Shown here one piece after another: positions 31,310 to 39,652 of a stretch of 64,000 nt of DNA (positions within the stretch are counted from its first letter, which is position 1; every line of letters begins with the position of its first letter). Made by a program: the position numbers and the translations under genes. Below the pieces are notes generated by a model that saw only the letters and a list, made by a program, of their open reading frames with translations, had not been told where the DNA came from and did no database searches. The stretch is from an uncultured Bacteroides sp. (GTDB lineage Bacteria; Bacteroidota; Bacteroidia; Bacteroidales; Bacteroidaceae): positions 35,763 to 99,762 of the forward strand of contig NZ_CANRPM010000002.1 in assembly GCF_947632445.1 (NCBI RefSeq). The letters run 5' to 3'.

Positions 31310-31885
31310 TTATAACATTTGCAAATCCTGATACATGACCCGATAGGCGGCCGCTTTCCGGTCTATAGCCAGCGGATAGGCCCGCGAGGAAGAGGGCATA
31401 CGATAGAGGCGCAGGGGACGTCCTTTGAAAAGAAATTCGGTAAAGTTGCCTACTTTGGGAGCTGTAAGGGAGAACGTGTGGCACAATGTATCCGTAGCCT
31501 TTTCGCCGGTGGTAACGATGGCGCGGCATTGGGGAAGCCTTTCGAGTAGGCCGCAGACATCAGTAGGGTGCACTACTTCCAGATACTTGTCGGACGCATT
31601 GTCCTGCAGGCGTCGGATGGCCGTAGCCGTGTCGTAGAGGGCGATGCCTTTTTCCTGCAAGAAAGCAATGAGTTCTTCTTTGGAAAAGGCCCTTTTCCCT
31701 TTGACAACAAAGTGTTCTTTGTCATCGAAGAAGATGAGGCCCACAATGCGCCACATATCGTTGTTCCAGTTAGGGTAATAGAACTCCATACTCCACCGCT
31801 TTCGTTGCGGAGGAAAGCTGCCCAACATCAGCAGTTTGGCGTTAGCCGGCAGGAAAGGATCCAGTGGATGCCGTTCTATTTCCAT
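31310..31885 (-). CDS. Uracil-DNA glycosylase superfamily protein (Mug/deoxyinosine glycosylase-like)
   Basis: The 191-residue cytoplasmic protein shows the uracil-DNA glycosylase superfamily layout: LLMLGSFPPQRKRWSMEFYY near the N-terminus, YPNWNNDMWRIVG, a central LYDTATAIRRLQDNASD, and IVTTGEKATDTL then RMPSSSRAYPL near the end (the SSS/PSPS-like loop). Such proteins remove uracil or hypoxanthine from DNA for base-excision repair. Databases often label relatives DNA-deoxyinosine glycosylase. It lies downstream of an unknown gene by 14 nt, sharing its transcript. The exact base specificity is not determined by the motifs I can see. Confidence 0.8.
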   Translation of the reverse strand: MEIERHPLDPFLPANAKLLMLGSFPPQRKRWSMEFYYPNWNNDMWRIVGLIFFDDKEHFVVKGKRAFSKEELIAFLQEKGIALYDTATAIRRLQDNASDKYLEVVHPTDVCGLLERLPQCRAIVTTGEKATDTLCHTFSLTAPKVGNFTEFLFKGRPLRLYRMPSSSRAYPLAIDRKAAAYRVMYQDLQML

Positions 31886-31899
31886 AGGATGGGTTGAGC

Positions 31900-32532
31900 C
31901 TATTGTTGCTTGTCTTTGCTCTTTTTATGCTTGGCTTCTTTCTTTGCTAATACCACTACGTTGTAGACATATTCTGTCATCCATTGTTCAGAGTAGCCCA
32001 GACGTTCTTTGTATTGGCGTACAGCGGCAGCCGTCTTGTGTACATCGTCTTTTTTCCATACGATTTTGGTGCAGACTTCATGAACCGTTTTTTCTGTCAT
32101 CGCTCTAAGGGCTCCTTTAAAGATTGATGGCATGCGGAATTTCCATTGCATTAAGTTACCCATCAACATCATCAAGTCGTTAGTGAAACCTTGATACATG
32201 AAAAGGTAGGCTTGTACATCATTGGGAGTACGGCAATGTTTTTTGATGGAAGCATCAATTTCTTTAAAAAAGTTCTCACTTAAAGCATAGTCTTGCATCA
32301 ACATTTTCTTGGAGGCTGTTTTTTCTGCTTGTCCCAGCCTTCCGCCTTGTGTGGGTATCTTGAACAGCCGTTTGAAGGTAGCTACATCGGGCACAAAACG
32401 GATGTTGGTGATACCCAGGTTAGCAGCTATGACTGACTGGAAATAAACACGTGTCAGCAAAACAAAGTCTTCTACGTTCTTTGAAGGGACTTTTTCTGTA
32501 TGCTTTTTAAATAGGTTGGCAAATATTCCCAT
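31900..32532 (-). CDS. Conserved hypothetical protein of unknown function
   Basis: The 210-residue protein begins MGIFANLFKKHTEKVPSKNV and is basic, mainly helical, with no signal peptide and no clear membrane helix. It has a lysine-rich C-terminal tail (AKKEAKHKKSKDKQQ). I recognise no domain. It has a TAATTTTG promoter box 31 nt upstream and is followed after 14 nt by the glycosylase-like gene, so both are probably cotranscribed. A nucleic-acid-related role would suit the basic tail and the partner, but this is speculation. Composition and codon use look like the neighbours, so it is probably a resident gene. Confidence 0.75.
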   Translation of the reverse strand: MGIFANLFKKHTEKVPSKNVEDFVLLTRVYFQSVIAANLGITNIRFVPDVATFKRLFKIPTQGGRLGQAEKTASKKMLMQDYALSENFFKEIDASIKKHCRTPNDVQAYLFMYQGFTNDLMMLMGNLMQWKFRMPSIFKGALRAMTEKTVHEVCTKIVWKKDDVHKTAAAVRQYKERLGYSEQWMTEYVYNVVVLAKKEAKHKKSKDKQQ

Positions 32533-32562
32533 GTTTTTATGAATGATTTTTTAGTTGTGGTG

Positions 32563-32570
32563 CAAAATTA
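32563..32570 (-). promoter_or_regulatory. Bacteroides -7 box (TAATTTTG) for the unknown protein and glycosylase
   Basis: Minus-strand TAATTTTG, 31 nt before the ATG at 32532. Confidence 0.55.
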
Positions 32571-32732
32571 CGAAATAAGTTGATTTACACCAATATTGTT
32601 TGGAGCTTATTTCTTCACTTTCTTTTTGCAGGCAATCTAAATCATCTGCATGTCGGGTGAGTTATGTCCGAAGTATGTCATTGATGAAATTGGTTATTCC
32701 TATGTATTGTATGGTTGTGGGGTAGGGTACTT

Positions 32733-33377
32733 TTATTCTTTCAGGCGGAAATGAAATTTATGGTCTTCAAATACTGTCTCTACAATATCATAGCGGATAA
32801 ACTTGGCCAATAAATGTTCTGCTGCCCGGCGTGGAATATGTGCTAAGCGGCAATATCGGTTTAAGGATAATCGGCCGTTCTGTTTGAGCAGAGCCAGTAA
32901 TAAACGTTCACGTTCAGTATATTCTATCAATTCGCCAAGCGGACTTCCGCTCTGTTTCCACACATGTAAATGGATGGGCGTTGCCAAAATGTTTTCATCC
33001 TTGATGCGCAAATAGGCTAAATATTTACCCGATTCATCTTTTGCATAGATTGGCTTTTGCTTACTTTCTTCAATTTGTACAATCAGGATGGTACGTCCTT
33101 CAATCTGATAAGGTTGCATGCTATAGTTGATTGTTGGGCTACAATAAAGTTCAGCTGCCGCATCAATCATGTATTTCTCCTCTTCTGAACGTATTCCTGC
33201 AATTCGGCCATTATCTTTTACACCAATCAGCAGGCGTCCCCCTTCTGTATTTGCAAAGGCGGAAAGAGTCTTAGCAATTTTACACGCATCAGATATTTCA
33301 AACTTAAAGTCTTGTTTCTGATGCTCGCTTTCGGCAATCAGGGCGTATATATAGTCGATATCTGTAAGACGTTTCAT
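32733..33377 (-). CDS. AlbA_2 (Schlafen-like) domain protein with C-terminal winged helix
   Basis: The 214-residue protein has an AlbA_2 domain, also called the divergent AAA_4 or Schlafen-like domain (about 10-125): QDFKFEISDACKIAKTLSAF, ANTEGGRLLIGVKDNGRIAG and ILIVQIEESKQKPIY. A C-terminal winged-helix-like part (about 150-212) reads LLLALLKQNGRLSLNRYCRL then AHIPRRAAEHLLAKF. The combination is typical of small ATP-binding or RNA-binding regulators in Bacteroidetes. No partner gene is adjacent; it is monocistronic with its own promoter. Function is unknown. Confidence 0.82.
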   Translation of the reverse strand: MKRLTDIDYIYALIAESEHQKQDFKFEISDACKIAKTLSAFANTEGGRLLIGVKDNGRIAGIRSEEEKYMIDAAAELYCSPTINYSMQPYQIEGRTILIVQIEESKQKPIYAKDESGKYLAYLRIKDENILATPIHLHVWKQSGSPLGELIEYTERERLLLALLKQNGRLSLNRYCRLAHIPRRAAEHLLAKFIRYDIVETVFEDHKFHFRLKE

Positions 33378-33382
33378 GGTTG

Positions 33383-33390
33383 CAAAAGTA
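33383..33390 (-). promoter_or_regulatory. -7 box (TACTTTTG) for the AlbA_2 gene
   Basis: Minus-strand TACTTTTG only 6 nt before the ATG, which implies a nearly leaderless transcript or a start codon further downstream. Confidence 0.45.
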
Positions 33391-33482
33391 GGGAAAAAAC
33401 GCCGATTATTCTTTTTTAGCCTAAAAATGCTGCTGCGGTAAAAAAAAATATTCTTTTTATGTGTTTATTTCGCAAAAGGGTG

Positions 33483-33490
33483 TATCTTTG
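33483..33490 (+). promoter_or_regulatory. Bacteroides -7 box (TATCTTTG) for the histone H1-like gene
   Basis: TATCTTTG, 37 nt before the ATG at 33527. Confidence 0.65.
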
Positions 33491-33526
33491 CCGTACATTA
33501 TTAACAAGTAAATATTTAAAGGGATT

Positions 33527-33700
33527 ATGAAAGAATTAGTAGGAAAGATTGCTGAATTATATGCAGCATTTGAAAAAGATGCAAAGGCACAGGTAGAGAA
33601 TGGAAACAAAGCTGCCGGTACTCGTGCACGTAAAGTTTCATTGGAAATCGAGAAAGCTATGAAAGCTTTCCGCAAAGCATCTTTGGACGCTGCCAGATAA
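33527..33700 (+). CDS. Histone H1-like nucleoid protein (57 residues)
   Basis: The frame MKELVGKIAELYAAFEKDAK continues for 57 residues and ends ASLDAAR. It is rich in Lys and Ala with TRARKVSLEIEKAMKAFRKA near the end. I recognise it as the small histone H1-like (Hc1) protein of Bacteroides, expected to coat or compact DNA in the cytoplasm. It has a clean promoter box, a purine-rich segment before the ATG, and a strong hairpin right after the stop, the look of an abundantly expressed single gene. It is easily missed because of its length. Confidence 0.85.
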   Translation: MKELVGKIAELYAAFEKDAKAQVENGNKAAGTRARKVSLEIEKAMKAFRKASLDAAR

Positions 33701-33721
33701 GCATTGCATAGTTAAAAAAAT

Positions 33722-33751
33722 GAAAGGGTGTATCTATGGGTGCACCCTTTC
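33722..33751. terminator. Bidirectional terminator after the histone H1-like gene
   Basis: GAAAGGGTG (33722-33730) pairs with CACCCTTTC (33743-33751), 12-nt loop, with GTTTTAT after it on the plus strand and TTTTTTT on the minus strand. It also overlaps the end of the convergent HAD operon. Confidence 0.8.
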
Positions 33752-33754
33752 GTT

Positions 33755-34501
33755 TTATATAGATGTTTCTTGCATGGCTTGGTGTACTTTTTCCCATGAA
33801 TCATTGAAAGCCTGCATGGAAGGAAATAGTAAATTGGCCCCCGCGTTACGTAGAACCTGTTCGTCTAATGGCCCAGTATTGACGGCTATGGTGAAGATGC
33901 CTGCTGCAATGCCTGCTTGTACTCCAATGGGGGCATTCTCGACGACGATTGCTTCATTGGGGGCTGCGTGTGCTTTTTCCAATCCCATCAGGTAGGGTTC
34001 TGGATGAGGCTTGCCGTATTTGACATCGAAGGCTGTAACCATGTGATTCCGATCGAACGTGTCGGGATAGTTATGATTCAGTTTGTCGAGTAGAGATGTC
34101 TGTCCCGATCCAGTGACCAATACAGGGATAAGGTTGTTGGCTTTCACTTTTTGCATCAGTTCCCAAGCTCCTTTCATGCGTTCAGGTTCTGGATGCTTGT
34201 TGAACTCGCGGCTCTTCTCTGCATAGATTTCTTCAATCATTTCGGGGGTGGCATCTTTACCGAACTGCCTTTGATATACGATGTTGATTGTCGATGCTCC
34301 TGTACGCCCTTCATGTAAGAATGCTTCTTCGCGGCTTAAATGGAGGCCGCGACGTTCCATCACTGTATGCCAGGCATCGGCATGATAGGGCATGGAATCG
34401 AACAACACTCCGTCCATATCGAACAGTACAGCTTTAAGATGGATACAAGAATGCCCGCTATCTTGAAGATAGCGGGCTATGGATTGTTGAATGGAATTCA
34501 T
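33755..34501 (-). CDS. HAD-superfamily hydrolase, beta-phosphoglucomutase-like
   Basis: The 248-residue cytoplasmic protein has the HAD motifs in order: LKAVLFDMDGVLFDSMPYHA (motif I with nucleophile Asp), VLVTGSGQTSLLDKL (motif II), Lys in DVKYGKPHPEPYLMGLEKA (motif III) and AIVVENAPIGVQAGIAAG (motif IV; Glu-Asn in place of the common Glu-Asp). The helical cap carries HEGRTGASTI. This pattern belongs to the beta-phosphoglucomutase and sugar-phosphatase subgroup. The gene is the last of a lysS-gpsA-pgi cluster, 5 nt after pgi, which suggests a sugar phosphate substrate, but the exact one is open. Confidence 0.88.
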   Translation of the reverse strand: MNSIQQSIARYLQDSGHSCIHLKAVLFDMDGVLFDSMPYHADAWHTVMERRGLHLSREEAFLHEGRTGASTINIVYQRQFGKDATPEMIEEIYAEKSREFNKHPEPERMKGAWELMQKVKANNLIPVLVTGSGQTSLLDKLNHNYPDTFDRNHMVTAFDVKYGKPHPEPYLMGLEKAHAAPNEAIVVENAPIGVQAGIAAGIFTIAVNTGPLDEQVLRNAGANLLFPSMQAFNDSWEKVHQAMQETSI

Positions 34502-34506
34502 ATAGC

Positions 34507-35847
34507 TTACAGTCTTGCGCGGATAGCCTTGGATTCTTCTTCATAGCCCGGCTTGTTGAGCAGGGCAAACATGTTCTTTTTGTAGGCTTCTACACCCGGT
34601 TGGTTGAAAGCATTGACTCCCAGCAGATAGCCGCTGATACCGCAAGCCTTTTCGAAGAAGTAGAGCAAGCCGCCGATGCATTCTTCGTTCAAGGTCGGTA
34701 CAGAGATACGCATGTTGGGTACACCGCCATCTACGTGAGCCAGTTGTGTGCCCAATTCGGCCATTTTGTTGACTTCGTCTACGCGCTTGCCTACCAGAAA
34801 ATTCAGGCCGTCTAGGTTTTCTGCGTCATTGGGTACTTCCAGTTTATGGGTCGGTTGTTCAACCGATATTACGGTTTCGTAGATGGTACGTTCACCTTCT
34901 TGAATCCATTGACCCATGGAATGAAGATCGGTTGAGAAGTCTACGGCAGCAGGGAAAATACCCTTGCCTTCCTTGCCTTCGGATTCACCGTACAATTGTT
35001 TCCACCATTCGTTGACGTAGTGAAGTTTCGGATTGAAGTTGACAAGGATTTCAATCTTCTTGCCGTTCTTATACAATTCGTTGCGGGTTGCGGCATACAG
35101 TGCGGCGGGATTTTGTTCAAAAGGAACGTCTACACCGCAGGCTTTCTCCATTTCAACGGCACCGGCTACCAGTTTGTCGATGTCGAAGCCGGCTACGGCG
35201 ATAGGAAGCAAACCTACTGGAGTCAGTACGGAGAAACGACCACCCACGTTGTCGGGGATGATGAACGACTTGTAATCTTCCTTATCGGCTGTAATGCGCG
35301 CGGCACCCTTCTTGGCATCTGTAACAGCTACAATGACTTTTTGGGCCATTTCTTTACCGCGTTGGTCTTCACATTGCTTTTTCAGCAGACGGAAAGCAAG
35401 GGCTGTTTCAGTGGTTGTACCTGACTTGGAGATATTGATAACACCGAATTTCTTGTCTTTCAGATATTCAGTGAGTTCGTATAAATAGTCTTCACCAATA
35501 TTGTGACCGGCAAAAAGGATAGTTGGTGCATTCTTCTTTTTTTCCTGCAACCAAGCAAAGCTATTTGAAAGTGTTTCGATGACCGCACGTGCACCTAAGT
35601 AGCTTCCGCCAATACCTGCTACAATTACAATTTCACAATTCTCACGTAATATCTGGGCTGTAGCTTTTAGGTCTTCCAAGTGTTCTTTTGTGATGGATGA
35701 CGGCAGGTGCAGCCAACCCAAGAAGTCGTTACCTTTGCAGGTACCGTTTTCTAAAGCATCTTGTGCTTCTTTTACTTTTGCTTCATAAGCGGCAACATTT
35801 TCTTTGGAGATAAATCCAAATGTCTTTTCAATGTTTAAACTAATCAT
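34507..35847 (-). CDS. pgi: Glucose-6-phosphate isomerase
   Basis: Pgi interconverts glucose 6-phosphate and fructose 6-phosphate in the cytoplasm. The 446-residue length is that of the short form found in Bacteroides and Firmicutes, not the 549-residue enterobacterial one. Motifs: [37 protein letters not shown] (phosphate-binding SKSGTT), [17 protein letters not shown] (PGI signature 1) and near the end [18 protein letters not shown] (signature 2). It follows gpsA by 20 nt and precedes the HAD gene by 5 nt. No anomaly. Confidence 0.97.
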   Translation of the reverse strand: MISLNIEKTFGFISKENVAAYEAKVKEAQDALENGTCKGNDFLGWLHLPSSITKEHLEDLKATAQILRENCEIVIVAGIGGSYLGARAVIETLSNSFAWLQEKKKNAPTILFAGHNIGEDYLYELTEYLKDKKFGVINISKSGTTTETALAFRLLKKQCEDQRGKEMAQKVIVAVTDAKKGAARITADKEDYKSFIIPDNVGGRFSVLTPVGLLPIAVAGFDIDKLVAGAVEMEKACGVDVPFEQNPAALYAATRNELYKNGKKIEILVNFNPKLHYVNEWWKQLYGESEGKEGKGIFPAAVDFSTDLHSMGQWIQEGERTIYETVISVEQPTHKLEVPNDAENLDGLNFLVGKRVDEVNKMAELGTQLAHVDGGVPNMRISVPTLNEECIGGLLYFFEKACGISGYLLGVNAFNQPGVEAYKKNMFALLNKPGYEEESKAIRARL

Positions 35848-35867
35848 ATTATCTTAATTTAAAAAGT

Positions 35868-36863
35868 TTATCTGAAAGAATCAGTCAGTAGTTTGATTTC
35901 AATCATAGGGGATATTCGTTCATATAGTATATTATAAACAGCATCCGCTATAGGCATATTCACATGATAGTGTTTGTTGATCTCTTTGATACATTTTGTT
36001 CCGTAATAGCCTTCAGCAATCATTTCCATTTCTATCTGAGCACTTTTTACAGAATATCCTTTTCCTATCATGGTGCCAAACGTGCGGTTACGGCTGAAGT
36101 TGGAGTAGCATGTTACGAGCAGATCTCCTAAATAGGCCGAATCATTGACGTTACGATCAAGTGGATGGACTGTTTGTAAGAAACGATTTATCTCCTGTAT
36201 GGCATTGGATATAAGTACGGCCTGAAAATTGTCGCCATATTTCAAACCATTGCAAATGCCGGCAGCGATGGCGTAAACGTTTTTCAGTACTGAACCGTAT
36301 TCGATGCCTGCCACGTCATTACTGACTGAGGTTTTAATATAGGAACTGCTGAGGTGGCGGGCAAAAATAGAAGCTTTTTCAATGTCGGGACAAGCAATGG
36401 TGAGATAGGAAAGACGCTCCAATGCCACTTCTTCGGCATGACAGGGACCTGCTACTACAGCTATGTTTTCAGCCGGTACACCATATTCTTTTGTGAAATA
36501 TTCGGATACAATCATGTTGTCATCGGGGACGATACCCTTGATGGCTGTAATGATAAATTTGTCTTTGATCTTCGTTTTCAGTTTCTTTAAATGAGATTTG
36601 AGGTAAGGCGAAGGCGTAACAAATATCAATGTATCGGATATCTTTACCACATCGTTGATGTTCGAACTGAAATTGATCCGCTTGGTGTCGAATTTGACGC
36701 CCGTCAGATAGGCGGGGTTATGGCCTAATCGTTTGAAGTCGGCAATGCGGTCGTCGCGCCGCATGTACCAATTAATCGACTCTGCCTGATTGAGCACCAT
36801 TTTAGCAATGGCTGTTGCCCAACTTCCTCCGCCCATGATGGCTATCTTTCCAGGAACTTTCAT
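35868..36863 (-). CDS. gpsA: NAD(P)H-dependent glycerol-3-phosphate dehydrogenase
   Basis: GpsA reduces dihydroxyacetone phosphate to sn-glycerol 3-phosphate, the backbone for phospholipids. The 331-residue protein has the N-terminal Rossmann motif IAIMGGGSWATAIAKMVLN, the segment VAVVAGPCHAEEVA, and the catalytic lysine region GIEYGSVLKNVYAIAAGICN. The helical C-terminal domain has GDLLVTCYSNFSRNRTFG. It follows lysS by 10 nt. Length and order of motifs are normal. Confidence 0.97.
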   Translation of the reverse strand: MKVPGKIAIMGGGSWATAIAKMVLNQAESINWYMRRDDRIADFKRLGHNPAYLTGVKFDTKRINFSSNINDVVKISDTLIFVTPSPYLKSHLKKLKTKIKDKFIITAIKGIVPDDNMIVSEYFTKEYGVPAENIAVVAGPCHAEEVALERLSYLTIACPDIEKASIFARHLSSSYIKTSVSNDVAGIEYGSVLKNVYAIAAGICNGLKYGDNFQAVLISNAIQEINRFLQTVHPLDRNVNDSAYLGDLLVTCYSNFSRNRTFGTMIGKGYSVKSAQIEMEMIAEGYYGTKCIKEINKHYHVNMPIADAVYNILYERISPMIEIKLLTDSFR

Positions 36864-36873
36864 CTCTATTTTG

Positions 36874-38604
36874 TTAGTTCTTCAATCTTTCTATCCAACC
36901 GGTCACGTCGTTTACACTCGGATTAGTCAAATCCAACTTGTATTTCTTGTTGATGCCGCAAATGTCCATGTGTAGTTTTTGAGGGTTGACTTCTGCCATG
37001 TCGGCAACTTGATTGTATCCGGCTTTTTGAATAACGGGTACCCATTCTTCAGGAATGCCCAGCTCCATGAACTTGGCTGGTGCGTCTTTCGGTGTTACCT
37101 TTTCGGGACGCATCTGCGGGAAGAACAATACTTCCTGGATGAAAGCCTTGCCTGTCATCAGCATAGTCAGACGGTCAATGCCGATGCCGATACCCGATGT
37201 GGGAGGCATACCATATTGCAGGGCTTTCAGGAAGTCCTGGTCAATGAACATGGCTTCATCATCCCCCTTCTCGCTCAGGCGCAACTGTTCTTTGAAGCGT
37301 TCTTCCTGGTCGATGGGGTCGTTCAGCTCGCTATAGGCATTGGCCAGTTCCTTGCCGTTTACCATCAGTTCGAAGCGTTCGGTAAGCCCCGGTTTGCTAC
37401 GGTGCATCTTAGTCAGCGGACTCATTTCTACGGGATAGTCAATGATGAAAGTCGGCTGGACGAAAGTCCCTTCACAGAATTCTCCGAAGATTTCGTCAAT
37501 CAGCTTACCTTTACCCATGGTATCGTCAATATCCATTTTCAGCTCTTTGCAGATCTGGCGGATTTCGTCTTCGCTCTTGCCGTTGAGGTCATAGCCCGTC
37601 TTTTCCTTGATGGCATCGAGGATCGGCAGGCGGCGGTAAGGCGCTTTAAAACTGATGGTCTTGCCGTCTATTTCGGTTTCTGTACAGCCATTTACGGCGA
37701 TACAGATGCGTTCGAGCAACTTTTCAGTGAAACTCATCATCCAGTTGTAATCTTTGTACTGTACATAGAGCTCCATGCAGGTGAATTCGGGGTTATGGTT
37801 CTTGTCCATACCTTCGTTGCGGAAATTCTTGCCGATTTCGTAAACGCCTTCAAATCCACCTACGATAAGTCTTTTCAGGTAAAGCTCCGTAGCGATACGC
37901 AGATAGAGGTTGATGTCCAGCGAGTTGTGATGGGTGATGAACGGACGGGCGCTTGCACCGCCGGGGATGGACTGAAGGATAGGAGTCTCCACTTCTGTAT
38001 AGCCGGCTTCGTCCAGTACGGCACGCATGGTCGAAATCACTTTGGATCGCTTCAGAAAGGTTTCTTTCACACCATCGTTCACGATGAGGTCGATATATCG
38101 TTGACGATAGCGCAGTTCTGGATCTTCGAAAGAGTCGTATGCCACGCCGTCTTTATATTTTACGATGGGGAGCGGTTTGAGGCTTTTGGCGAGTACGGTC
38201 AGCTTTTTGGCATGTACGCTGATTTCGCCCGTCTGGGTACGGAAAACAAAGCCTTCGATGCCGATGAAGTCGCCCAGGTCGAGCAAACGTTTGAATACGG
38301 TGTTGTACATGTCTTTGTTCTCGTCAGGACAGATATCGTCGCGGGTGATGTACACTTGAATACGTCCTTTAGAGTCCTGAAGTTCGATGAAGGAAGCTTT
38401 TCCCATGACGCGGCGGCTCATCATACGTCCGGCGATGGATACTTGGCGCGGCTCGTCTTCGTCTTTGAATTCAGCTTTTATGTCTGTAGAGAAAACGTTG
38501 GTTGCATACTCTGCTGCTGGATAGGGGTCGATACCCATCGTGCGGAGTTCATTCATGCTGTTGCGGCGAATGATTTCCTGTTCACTTAGTTCTAAAACGT
38601 TCAT
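36874..38604 (-). CDS. lysS: Lysyl-tRNA synthetase (class II), with C-terminal extension
   Basis: From ATG 38604 (MNVLELSEQEIIRRNSMNEL) the protein has 576 residues; an ATG 15 nt upstream is possible but less likely. The OB-fold anticodon-binding domain (about 55-165, VSIAGRMMSRRVMGKASFIE) is followed by the class II core: motif 2 in KNFRNEGMDKNHNPEFTCME and motif 3 in PPTSGIGIGIDRLTMLMTG. After the core, which ends near ALFFPQMRP in other species and VLFFPQMRPE here, about 70 extra residues follow (AKFMELGIPEEWVPVIQKAG, then ICGINKKYKLDLTNPSVNDV). I recall such a tail from Bacteroides LysS. It heads the lysS-gpsA-pgi-HAD operon. Confidence 0.96.
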   Translation of the reverse strand: MNVLELSEQEIIRRNSMNELRTMGIDPYPAAEYATNVFSTDIKAEFKDEDEPRQVSIAGRMMSRRVMGKASFIELQDSKGRIQVYITRDDICPDENKDMYNTVFKRLLDLGDFIGIEGFVFRTQTGEISVHAKKLTVLAKSLKPLPIVKYKDGVAYDSFEDPELRYRQRYIDLIVNDGVKETFLKRSKVISTMRAVLDEAGYTEVETPILQSIPGGASARPFITHHNSLDINLYLRIATELYLKRLIVGGFEGVYEIGKNFRNEGMDKNHNPEFTCMELYVQYKDYNWMMSFTEKLLERICIAVNGCTETEIDGKTISFKAPYRRLPILDAIKEKTGYDLNGKSEDEIRQICKELKMDIDDTMGKGKLIDEIFGEFCEGTFVQPTFIIDYPVEMSPLTKMHRSKPGLTERFELMVNGKELANAYSELNDPIDQEERFKEQLRLSEKGDDEAMFIDQDFLKALQYGMPPTSGIGIGIDRLTMLMTGKAFIQEVLFFPQMRPEKVTPKDAPAKFMELGIPEEWVPVIQKAGYNQVADMAEVNPQKLHMDICGINKKYKLDLTNPSVNDVTGWIERLKN

Positions 38605-38631
38605 ATCGTTAGTTTTCACTCAATTTGGGTA

Positions 38632-38639
38632 CAAAAATA
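38632..38639 (-). promoter_or_regulatory. Bacteroides -7 box (TATTTTTG) for the lysS operon
   Basis: Minus-strand TATTTTTG, 28 nt upstream of the lysS ATG at 38604. Confidence 0.6.
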
Positions 38640-38710
38640 CGAAACATTTTTCACATTCGCATGCTTTTTCGTTAAAATGCAAGATGTGTGGAAGTTCTGT
38701 ATTTAAAAAA

Positions 38711-39625
38711 TCAGAAAATACTGACGGCAGTTTTCGTCGTAAGCAGTTCAAGTGCTTTCAGTCCCATGATCGAATTGCCTTTTTTATTGAGCCGGGGACT
38801 CCAGACGGCTACTGAGTATTGTCGCGGACAGATGGCGGCAATACCTCCTCCCACGCCACTCTTGCCCGGCAATCCTACCAAGTAGGAAAATTCGCCGGCC
38901 TCGTCGTAGAAGCCGCAGGTCTGCATGATGGCGTTGATGCGCTTCACCTGTGAGGTGGTGAGTTCGGTTCCGTCGAAATTGAAGGCGCGCGTGTGGTCGG
39001 CAAAGGGCAGGAAAGCACGCGACAGCTCGCGGCAGTTCATCTTGACTGAACACTGGCGGAAATAGAAGCGGAGCACACACTCCACGTCGTTTTCGATGTT
39101 ACCATAATACTTTAGCATGTTCACGATAGCCGCATTCAAGTAGCCGCTGTCTCGCTCTGAGGCAGCCATACTCTCGTCGTACTGGATGGAGTCACATTCG
39201 CAGAGGCTGCGTACAAAAGCCAGATATTCACGTTCGGGGTATTCCAGAGTTGAGAGAAGAATGTCGGTCATAACCAGTGCTCCCGCATTGATGAGAGGAT
39301 TTCGGGGGATGCCATGCTCCAACTCCAACTGAAAAATGGAGTTGAAGGCGTTGCCCGAAGGCTCCACACCGATGCGTTGCCACAAGCGGTCGTTTAATCG
39401 GGCAAAGCCCATGGCCAGCGCAAAAACTTTCGAAATACTCTGAATGGCAAACCGTTCATTGCAATCGCCCATAGCATGGCTTTGTCCGTCAAGGGTATGC
39501 AGACAAATGCCGTAGCGATCGGGGTTTACCTTCAGTAAATCGGGAATATAGGAGGCTGGTTCTCCCTGTTGGGCATACGGTTGTATCTCATGATAAATTT
39601 CTTGAAGAATCTGGTCGTAGTTCAT
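38711..39625 (-). CDS. glsA: Glutaminase A
   Basis: GlsA hydrolyses glutamine to glutamate and ammonia in the cytoplasm. The 304 residues match the bacterial glutaminase family, which has a beta-lactamase-like fold. The catalytic Ser-x-x-Lys is in RFAIQSISKVFALAMGFARL; substrate residues lie in NPLINAGALVMTDIL, and the C-terminal GKSGVGGGIAAICPRQYSVA is typical. It starts 27 nt after the stop of the porin gene, so both are likely on one transcript. In enteric bacteria glutaminases can contribute to acid resistance; whether this holds here is not shown. Confidence 0.96.
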   Translation of the reverse strand: MNYDQILQEIYHEIQPYAQQGEPASYIPDLLKVNPDRYGICLHTLDGQSHAMGDCNERFAIQSISKVFALAMGFARLNDRLWQRIGVEPSGNAFNSIFQLELEHGIPRNPLINAGALVMTDILLSTLEYPEREYLAFVRSLCECDSIQYDESMAASERDSGYLNAAIVNMLKYYGNIENDVECVLRFYFRQCSVKMNCRELSRAFLPFADHTRAFNFDGTELTTSQVKRINAIMQTCGFYDEAGEFSYLVGLPGKSGVGGGIAAICPRQYSVAVWSPRLNKKGNSIMGLKALELLTTKTAVSIF

Positions 39626-39652
39626 GGCAGTAAAGTTTGAATGTCCAAGGAA

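Noticed and set aside
36979..38589. 536-codon open frame on the plus strand opposite lysS
   Set aside because: It lies wholly antisense to lysS, has no ribosome site, no domain and a composition that is the mirror of the LysS codons. LysS is certain.
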